NCBI GenBank assembly: GCA_044342535.1
Contig: JBIIPQ010000040.1
Coordinates: 1 to 19,713, forward strand
From: UBA4615 sp044342535
Lineage (GTDB): Bacteria; Pseudomonadota; Gammaproteobacteria; Burkholderiales; Burkholderiaceae_E
Reading direction: 5' to 3'
Length of the DNA stretch: 19,713 bases
This document shows, one piece after another, positions 14,274 through 19,713 of this stretch. A program made the position numbers and the translations under genes. The stretch's first letter is position 1, and the number at the start of each line of letters is the position of its first letter. A model generated the notes under the pieces. The model saw only the letters and a program-made list of their open reading frames with translations. It had not been told where the DNA came from and did not search any database.

Positions 14274-15782
14274 TCAGGTGGCCGCGTAGCGCTTGCGCAG
14301 CTCGTTCTTCTGGACCTTGCCCATCGCGTTGCGCGGCAGCTCGTCGACGACGTGCACGCGCTTGGGCACCTTGAAGCCGGCGATCCGGGTCTTGAGCGAG
14401 GCTACGATGGCCTCCTCGTCGAGCACCGCGCCGGGCTTGCGCACGACCACCGCGGTCACCGCCTCGCCGAAGTCGCGATGCGGCACGCCGATGACGGCCG
14501 ACTCGGCCACGCCGTCCATGTCGTCGAGGTAGGACTCGATCTCCTTCGGGTACACGTTGTAGCCGCCGGTGATGATCAGGTCCTTGCTGCGGCCGACGAT
14601 CGTCAGGTAGCCGTTGGCGTCCCAGCGCCCGACGTCGCCGGTGCGGAACCAGCCGTCGGCGGTGAACTCCTCCTTCGTCTTCTCGGGCATGCGCCAGTAG
14701 CCCGAGAACACGTTCGGCCCCCTGACTTCGACCCCGCCGATCTCGGGCGCGGCGAGTGCGCGGCCGGCGTCGTCGACGATACGCACCGACACCCCCGGCA
14801 GCGGCAGCCCGACCGTGCCGCCGACCCGATTGCCGTCGTACGGATTCGAGGTGAGCATCACGGTCTCGCTCATGCCGTAGCGCTCCAGGATCCGCTGGCC
14901 GGTACGCGCCTCGAACTGCCTGAAGGTGTCGGTCAGCAGCGGCGCCGAACCGGACACGAAGAGGCGCATGCCGCGTGCCGCCTCCGCGGTGAACGCGGGC
15001 TCGTCGAGCAGACGCACGTACATCGTCGGCACGCCCATGAAGACCGTGGCGCGCGGCAGGTGGCGCACCACCTCCTTCGGATCGAACCTGGGCAGCCAGA
15101 TCATCTTGCTGCCCGACAGCAGCGCGCCGTGCGAGGCGACGAACAGTCCGTGAACGTGGAAGATCGGCAGCGCATGCAGCAGCACGTCGCCGCGGCGCCA
15201 GCGCCAGTAGTGGTCCAGCACCTGCGCGTTCGACGCCAGGTTGGCGTGCGACAGCATCGCGCCCTTGCTGCGGCCGGTGGTGCCGGAGGTGTAGAGGATC
15301 GCGGCGAGGTCCGCGGCCTTGCGCGCGACGGTGCGGAAGGCGTCGCGATGCGGCGCGGCCGCCTCGATCAGCGTGCCGCGGCCGTCGTCGGCCAGCGTGT
15401 AGACGTGGCTGGAGCCACGCGCCCGCGCGATCGGCTCGATCCAGGCGCGGTTGCCCGGCGTGCAGACGACGACCGCGGGCTCGGCGTTCTCGACGAAGTA
15501 GTCGATCTCGGCCTGCTGGTAGGCGGAGTTCAGCGGCAGGAAGACGTGACCGGCCCGCAGCGTCGCGAGGTACAGGCACAGCGCCTCGACCGACTTGTCG
15601 ACCTGGACCGCGATGCGCGAGCCGGCGGGCAGCTTCAGCGAGGCGAGCAGGTTGGCGATGCGCGCGGTCGCGCGGTCGAGGTCGCGCCAGGTCCAGTAAC
15701 GCGCGTCGTGGGTCTCGACCGCACAGGCGTCGAGGTCTGCGGGAAAGCGCGCAGCGATGAGGGCGTAGAGGTTCTCGTTCAT
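14274..15782 (-). CDS. matB: Malonyl-CoA synthetase (malonate-CoA ligase) MatB
   Basis: This encodes a 502-residue acyl-adenylate-forming enzyme that makes malonyl-CoA from malonate, ATP and CoA. ANL-superfamily motifs are the P-loop YTSGTTGRSKG (164-174), RYGMSET (301-307), the hinge region DGWFRTGDVGRWD, GGYNVYPKEIES and the catalytic lysine K489 in NAMGKVQ. Overall it closely resembles Rhodopseudomonas palustris MatB as I remember it, including HALPIFHVHGLFVAS, TSNPYDGNRVGG and GPNVFSGYWRMPEKTKEEF. Length also agrees. The ATG at 15782 gives the family N terminus; the open frame further up overlaps tctC and is not supported. The decarboxylase two genes upstream supports malonate rather than another acid as substrate. 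Confidence 0.92.
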   Translation of the reverse strand: MNENLYALIAARFPADLDACAVETHDARYWTWRDLDRATARIANLLASLKLPAGSRIAVQVDKSVEALCLYLATLRAGHVFLPLNSAYQQAEIDYFVENAEPAVVVCTPGNRAWIEPIARARGSSHVYTLADDGRGTLIEAAAPHRDAFRTVARKAADLAAILYTSGTTGRSKGAMLSHANLASNAQVLDHYWRWRRGDVLLHALPIFHVHGLFVASHGALLSGSKMIWLPRFDPKEVVRHLPRATVFMGVPTMYVRLLDEPAFTAEAARGMRLFVSGSAPLLTDTFRQFEARTGQRILERYGMSETVMLTSNPYDGNRVGGTVGLPLPGVSVRIVDDAGRALAAPEIGGVEVRGPNVFSGYWRMPEKTKEEFTADGWFRTGDVGRWDANGYLTIVGRSKDLIITGGYNVYPKEIESYLDDMDGVAESAVIGVPHRDFGEAVTAVVVRKPGAVLDEEAIVASLKTRIAGFKVPKRVHVVDELPRNAMGKVQKNELRKRYAAT

Positions 15783-15835
15783 GGGGCGCGTGGGGAGCGT
15801 GCGTCGGGGCGTGCGTCGAAGGCGCGGGAGGGCGA

Positions 15836-16831
15836 TCAGTCCAGCTTGGCGCCTGAGTCCTTGACGGCCTTCGCCCACTTGGCGATCTCGGCGGTGACGA
15901 ACTGCTGCATCACCTCGGGCGGCTGGCCGCCGGCCTCCGCGCCGAGCGCGTTCCAGGTGTCCTTGAGCTCGCTGCCGGCGAGCGCACGCGCGACTTCCTG
16001 CTGCATGCGCACGACGATGTCGCGCGGCGTGCCGGCGGGCGCCCAGATCGCGTACCAGGTGCGTGCGTCGTACCCCTTCACCCCGGACTCGGACAGCGTG
16101 GGCACGTCGGGGAGCGCGAACGAGCGCTTGTCGCTGGTGACCGCGAGCGGCACGATCTTGCCGGCCTTGATGTGCGGCATCGAGCTGCCGAGGCCGTCGA
16201 ACATCAGGTCGACCTGGCCGGCGAGCAGGTCCTGCAGCGCGGGCCCCGCGCCGCGGTACGGGATGTGCGTGACGAAGGTCCGGGTCAGCGTCTTGTAGAG
16301 CTCGACCGTCAGATGGTGCGAGGTGCCGTTGCCGGCCGATCCGTAGTTGAGCTTGCCCGGATTCGCCTTGAGGTACTTGAAGAACTCGTCGTAGCTCTTG
16401 AGCGGCAGCCGCTGCGGATTGACCACCAGCACGTTCGGCACGTACGACAGCACCGTCACCGGGACCAGGTCCTTCTGCAGGTCGTAGCCGAGCTTGGGAT
16501 ACATGCTCGGAGCGATCGCATGGTGGATGGCGCCGATCAGGAAGGTGTAGCCGTCGGGCGCCGACTTCGCCGCGAGTTCGGCGCCGAGCGTGCCGCCTGC
16601 GCCGCCGCGGTTGTCGATGAGGATCGGCTGGCCGAGCTGCTGCGTGAGCACCTTGGACAGCGGCCGCGCGAACGCGTCGGTGCCGCCGCCCGGCGGAAAC
16701 GGCACGATCATGCGGATCGGCTTGTTGGGCCAGCCTGACTGCGCGAAGGCGCCGGCGGGCGACAGCGAGGCGGCGGCGGCCGCGCAGGCGATCAGCCCGC
16801 GCCGCCGTGCGGGGCGAAAGAGGTGGGTCAT
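15836..16831 (-). CDS. Bug/TctC-family periplasmic solute-binding protein
   Basis: This encodes a 331-residue tripartite tricarboxylate transporter receptor. The signal peptide (about 1-31, RRRGLIACAAAAASLSPAGA then FAQ) has a twin-arginine-like start. The mature part has the typical WPNKPIRMIVPFPPGGGTD (34-52), IDNRGGAGGTLGAE, PDGYTFLIG and DVPTLSESGVKGYD blocks. Bug proteins bind small carboxylates in the periplasm and hand them to a TctAB membrane complex, which is not present here. Lying between the malonyl-CoA decarboxylase and synthetase genes, it is most simply a malonate receptor, but this is inference. The ATG at 16831 has a GGAG site 8 nt upstream and lies 19 nt after the decarboxylase stop. 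Confidence 0.92.
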   Translation of the reverse strand: MTHLFRPARRRGLIACAAAAASLSPAGAFAQSGWPNKPIRMIVPFPPGGGTDAFARPLSKVLTQQLGQPILIDNRGGAGGTLGAELAAKSAPDGYTFLIGAIHHAIAPSMYPKLGYDLQKDLVPVTVLSYVPNVLVVNPQRLPLKSYDEFFKYLKANPGKLNYGSAGNGTSHHLTVELYKTLTRTFVTHIPYRGAGPALQDLLAGQVDLMFDGLGSSMPHIKAGKIVPLAVTSDKRSFALPDVPTLSESGVKGYDARTWYAIWAPAGTPRDIVVRMQQEVARALAGSELKDTWNALGAEAGGQPPEVMQQFVTAEIAKWAKAVKDSGAKLD

Positions 16832-16850
16832 CGCTCGTCTCCGGTGTCGT

Positions 16851-18185
16851 TCACATCAGGGCGGTGACCGCGCGTGCAGCCGCGACCTCGCCGTGCATGA
16901 ACTTCTCATGGTTGATCTCGATCTCGTCGAGATCGTACAGGTAGTTCACCATCATGCCGAACGCCTGCTTGAGCCCCTTGCGGGACAGGTCGCCGGCCGG
17001 GTTGATGCGCTGCAGACGCGCGCCGTTGTTGAGGTGGAAGCGTCCGACCGGATCGGCTTCGGGGGCGTCGGTCGCGGTCCGGTGCACGAGGTAGTGGGCA
17101 CAGAGCGCGGAGAGCGCCGCCCGATCGGCGACATCGTTCGCGGGCGCGAGCGGTGCCGCAGTACCCGGCTGCGGCAGCAGGCCGGACAGGTCGGCACCGT
17201 GGCGCGAGCGCAGCCCGGCGAGCGCCTCCTGCAGCGCGCGACGATTCGCCGCGCGCATCCGCGGGGCCCCCAGGGATTCGGCGTCGACCCGGGTCAGCCA
17301 ACTGGCGAAACCCGGGATCGGCGACAGCGTGCAGAACGTGCGCAGCTTCGGGAACTCGGCCTGCAGCCGCTCGGCGACCTGCTTGATCAGGAAGTTGCCG
17401 AGGTTGATGCCGCGCAGCCCGGGCTGGCAGTTGGAGATCGAGTAGAACACCGCCACCTTGAAGCCACCGGGATCGGACGCGGCGGACACGCTGCGGTCGA
17501 GCAGCGGCGCGATCGCACCGGGCATGGCGGGCAGCAGCGCGATCTCGACGAAGATCAGCGGCTCTTCCGGCAGCACCGGATGGAAGAACGCGAAGCAGCG
17601 GCGATCGGGCTCGAGGCGCCGGCGCAGGTCGTTCCAGCCATCGATCTCGTGGACGGCCTCGTGGTGGATGATCCGCTCGAGCAGCGCCGCGGGCGAGCTC
17701 CAGTCGACCTGCACGAGCTTGAGGAAGCCGGGGTTGAACCACGACGACAGCAGATGCTGGAAATCGGCGTCGACCGCCTTGAGCGACCGGTCCTGCCGCA
17801 GCCGGTCGAGCAGGCGCGAGCGCATCTGCACGATGCTCGCCGTGCCGCCCTCGGCCCGGTTGAGCCGGCGCAGCAGCTCCTGCCGCGGCGGCTCGGCGGC
17901 GCGCGCGAGCTTCACGAGATTGTCCGGCGAGCGGGTCACCGCGTAGTTCTCGGCGAGCCTGAGCACCTCGCCCGGATCCGGATCGAAATCGGCGGCGAGC
18001 GCCTTGAAGAAGCGGTGCATGCCGTCGGCGTCGAGCCGGCGCCAGCGCTCGATGACCGCCGCGGCGAGCGCGCGGCTGTTCGATTCGCCGCGCTCGCTCA
18101 GCAGCTGCTTGCAGGCCTGGGCGATGCGCCAGACGTCGTCGCGCTCGGCGCCTTCGCGTCTCAGGTTCCGGATCACGTCGAGCAT
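16851..18185 (-). CDS. mcd: Malonyl-CoA decarboxylase
   Basis: This encodes a 444-residue malonyl-CoA decarboxylase (MCD family), converting malonyl-CoA to acetyl-CoA and CO2. The N-terminal helical domain covers about 1-145, and the acetyltransferase-like catalytic domain follows from DFQHLLSSWFNPGFL. Diagnostic motifs are RCFAFFHPVLPEEPLIFVE, YSISNCQPGLRGINLGNFLI, CTLSPIPGF (285-293) and RFHLNNGAR (382-390). S288 and H384 are the likely catalytic serine and histidine by comparison with the human enzyme as I recall it. The ATG at 18185 has a GAGG site 5 nt upstream. With matB it forms a two-step route from malonate to acetyl-CoA, equivalent to MatA of rhizobia. Confidence 0.94.
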   Translation of the reverse strand: MLDVIRNLRREGAERDDVWRIAQACKQLLSERGESNSRALAAAVIERWRRLDADGMHRFFKALAADFDPDPGEVLRLAENYAVTRSPDNLVKLARAAEPPRQELLRRLNRAEGGTASIVQMRSRLLDRLRQDRSLKAVDADFQHLLSSWFNPGFLKLVQVDWSSPAALLERIIHHEAVHEIDGWNDLRRRLEPDRRCFAFFHPVLPEEPLIFVEIALLPAMPGAIAPLLDRSVSAASDPGGFKVAVFYSISNCQPGLRGINLGNFLIKQVAERLQAEFPKLRTFCTLSPIPGFASWLTRVDAESLGAPRMRAANRRALQEALAGLRSRHGADLSGLLPQPGTAAPLAPANDVADRAALSALCAHYLVHRTATDAPEADPVGRFHLNNGARLQRINPAGDLSRKGLKQAFGMMVNYLYDLDEIEINHEKFMHGEVAAARAVTALM

Positions 18186-18238
18186 CGTCGCCTCGTTCCA
18201 GGAAAGTGCGTGGACTCGGGCGCCGTGGCGGCGCCGGG

Positions 18239-18988
18239 TCAGGCGAGGATCAGCCCACCGTCGACCGGCAGCGTCTGACCGACCACGTAGGCCGACAGCG
18301 GCGACGCGAGGAACAGGGCGACGCCCGCCATGTCCTGCGGCGTGCCGAGCCGGCCGAGCGGGATGCGCTGCAGCGCCCCGGCCAGCCGCTTCGGGTCTTT
18401 CGTGGTGACCTCGGTCATCTTGGTCGCGACGAAACCGGGCGCGATGCCGTTGACGCGTACGCCGTCCGCGGCCCAGGCGTCGCCCAGCGTGCGCACGAGC
18501 CCCACGGCACCGGCCTTCGAGGCGGCGTAGGCCGGGTTGCCGCGGGTGGCATGGAAGGCCGCGGTCGAGCTGACGACGATCACGCTGCCGCGCGACGCCG
18601 CGAGCCGGTCGTGGAAGGCCGTGCAGCAGGCCATCACGCTGACGAGATTCACGTCGAGCACGGTCCGGAAACCGGGCATCGCGTACTCGCCGCGCCGGTA
18701 CTGGACGATGCCCTGGGAGAGCACCAGGACGTCGAGCTCGGCAACGAGCCCGGCGGCCCGCGCGACCGCCGCATCGTCGGCGACGTCGACGCGGGTGTAG
18801 TCGAGCCCGGAGAGCTCCGAGCCGGGCTCGTCGGCATAGTCGGCGGCCGACGCCCGGGTACCCCAGACGGCGACCCGTGCGCCGCGCGCGGCGAAGGCGC
18901 GCGCGATGCCGTTGCCGATGCCGGACGAGCCGCCGACGACCAGCACCCGGCGGCCGGAAAAGTCGAGGGGGTCGAGCGCTTCGGTCAT
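18239..18988 (-). CDS. SDR-family oxidoreductase
   Basis: This encodes a 249-residue classical short-chain dehydrogenase/reductase. The nucleotide-binding motif is GGSSGIG (19-25), N114 lies in LDVNLVS, the catalytic serine in VVSS (S140 or S141), and Y154 and K158 in YAASK. The usual NNAG is replaced by LSQGIV. The C terminus PVDGGLILA is typical. Substrate and cofactor cannot be told from sequence; R41-free VWGTRAS after strand two gives no firm NAD/NADP preference. The ATG at 18988 overlaps the lgt stop in an ATGA, showing tight coupling to lgt. The decarboxylase gene follows after 53 bp. A role in malonate or related C3 metabolism is possible from context only. Confidence 0.88.
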   Translation of the reverse strand: MTEALDPLDFSGRRVLVVGGSSGIGNGIARAFAARGARVAVWGTRASAADYADEPGSELSGLDYTRVDVADDAAVARAAGLVAELDVLVLSQGIVQYRRGEYAMPGFRTVLDVNLVSVMACCTAFHDRLAASRGSVIVVSSTAAFHATRGNPAYAASKAGAVGLVRTLGDAWAADGVRVNGIAPGFVATKMTEVTTKDPKRLAGALQRIPLGRLGTPQDMAGVALFLASPLSAYVVGQTLPVDGGLILA

Positions 18989-19713
18989 CGTGTCGGACTC
19001 GTCGGGCTGGCGGAGGTGGCGGGAAGCGGGGCCACGTGCGGCGGCTGCGCCGGCCGCAGCAGCAGCCACAGGCCGCCCGCGACCATCGGCAGCGACAGCA
19101 GCTGGCCCATCGACAGCCCGCCGGCGAGCAGCCCGAGGAAGGCGTCCGGCTCGCGCGCGAACTCGGCGAGGAAGCGCAGCGTGCCGTAGCCGAGCAGGAA
19201 AAGCCCCGACACGCGCCCGACCGGCCGCGGCCTCGACGAGAACCACCAGAGCAGGGCGAAGAGCAGCAGGCCCTCGCCAGCGAACTGGTAGAGCTGCGAC
19301 GGGTGGCGCGGCACCGGGGAGCCCGATTGAGGGAACACCATCGCCCAGGGCAGGTCGGTCGCCCGGCCCCAGAGCTCGCCGTTGATGAAGTTGCCCAGCC
19401 GCCCGGTGGCCAGGCCGATCGGCACCAGCGGCGCGACGAAATCCATCAGCACGAGGAACGGCAGGCCGCGGCGGCGGGCGAACCAGGCGCACGCGACCAG
19501 CACGCCCACCAGGCCGCCATGGAAGGCCATGCCGCCCTGCCAGACCGCGAACACCTCGAGCGGATGCTGCAGGTAGTACGCGGGCTTGTAGAACAGCACG
19601 TAACCCAGGCGCCCGCCGAGCACCACGCCGAGCACGCCGTGGAACAGCAGGTCCTCGACATCCGAGGGCTTGAGCCCGGTCGCCGGACCGTGGTGGGTGC
19701 GGGTCACTCGCCA
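18985..19713 (-). CDS. lgt: Prolipoprotein diacylglyceryl transferase Lgt (5' end cut by window edge)
   Basis: The last 242 residues of Lgt are visible; the reading frame runs through the right edge, so the start and probably the first membrane segment are missing. Lgt transfers diacylglycerol from phosphatidylglycerol to the lipobox cysteine of prolipoproteins in the inner membrane. Family motifs are GGRLGYVLFY, GGMAFHGGLVG with the essential histidine, GRLGNFINGELWGR with the Arg/Asn/Glu set, RHPSQLYQFAGEG and RFLAEFAREPD. The HPSQLYQ stretch has Gln where many homologues have Glu. The internal GTG at 19707 is not the start. The stop overlaps the SDR start by 4 nt. Confidence 0.94.
   Translation of the reverse strand, partial: WRVTRTHHGPATGLKPSDVEDLLFHGVLGVVLGGRLGYVLFYKPAYYLQHPLEVFAVWQGGMAFHGGLVGVLVACAWFARRRGLPFLVLMDFVAPLVPIGLATGRLGNFINGELWGRATDLPWAMVFPQSGSPVPRHPSQLYQFAGEGLLLFALLWWFSSRPRPVGRVSGLFLLGYGTLRFLAEFAREPDAFLGLLAGGLSMGQLLSLPMVAGGLWLLLRPAQPPHVAPLPATSASPTSPTR

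Noticed and set aside
14352..16298. A 648-codon plus-strand frame over matB and tctC
   Set aside because: It is antisense to two well-recognised genes and has no recognisable domain; a high-GC shadow.

Overview
The window is very GC-rich chromosomal DNA (about 70% G+C by eye) with tightly packed genes. Together its features point to a beta-proteobacterium, probably Burkholderiales. A fur gene lies divergent to bamE (omlA), with dapB following. A zapB-like/zapA pair is followed by a 6S RNA gene and an EVE-domain gene. A Bug/TctC-type solute-binding protein is also present. I place the organism from remembered gene orders and families, not from a database search. I see no phage, transposase, integrase, CRISPR array, tRNA or rRNA gene, and no abrupt change of base composition. 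This looks like core or near-core chromosome, not an accessory island.

Layout, left to right. (1) 1-1604, minus strand: the 5' part of a circularly permuted ATP-grasp gene cut by the window edge, preceded by fur. (2) 1711-2954, plus strand: bamE and dapB, overlapping by 4 nt. (3) 3172-5862, plus strand: a secreted CAP-domain protein, then a tonB-exbB-exbD energy-transduction operon. (4) 5898-9362, minus strand: an orphan ParA ATPase gene followed by a TldD/TldE-like protease pair. (5) 9609-11924, minus strand: a DsbD/ScsB-type thiol:disulfide reductase. (6) 12021-14237, plus strand: zapB-like, zapA, 6S RNA with its own promoter and terminator, EVE protein and a TSUP-family permease. (7) 14274-19713, minus strand: one apparent operon running lgt (partial), SDR oxidoreductase, malonyl-CoA decarboxylase, TctC-type binding protein and malonyl-CoA synthetase.

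Functional reading. Malonyl-CoA synthetase and decarboxylase together would turn malonate into acetyl-CoA, and the TctC protein is a plausible malonate receptor. Fur and TonB-ExbB-ExbD fit iron uptake, but no TonB-dependent receptor is in view. DapB serves lysine/peptidoglycan synthesis, BamE outer-membrane protein assembly and Lgt lipoprotein maturation. The zapB-like/zapA pair is expected to act in Z-ring assembly.

I did not find a clearly new defence or mobile system. The observations most worth a second look are: the ParA-TldD-TldE operon; the malonate module coupled to lgt through an SDR of unknown substrate; promoters placed so that the zapB-like gene and tonB may be read from leaderless mRNAs; an exact-length 30-bp tandem duplication over the stop codon of the TSUP gene; and inverted repeats in several short intergenic regions.
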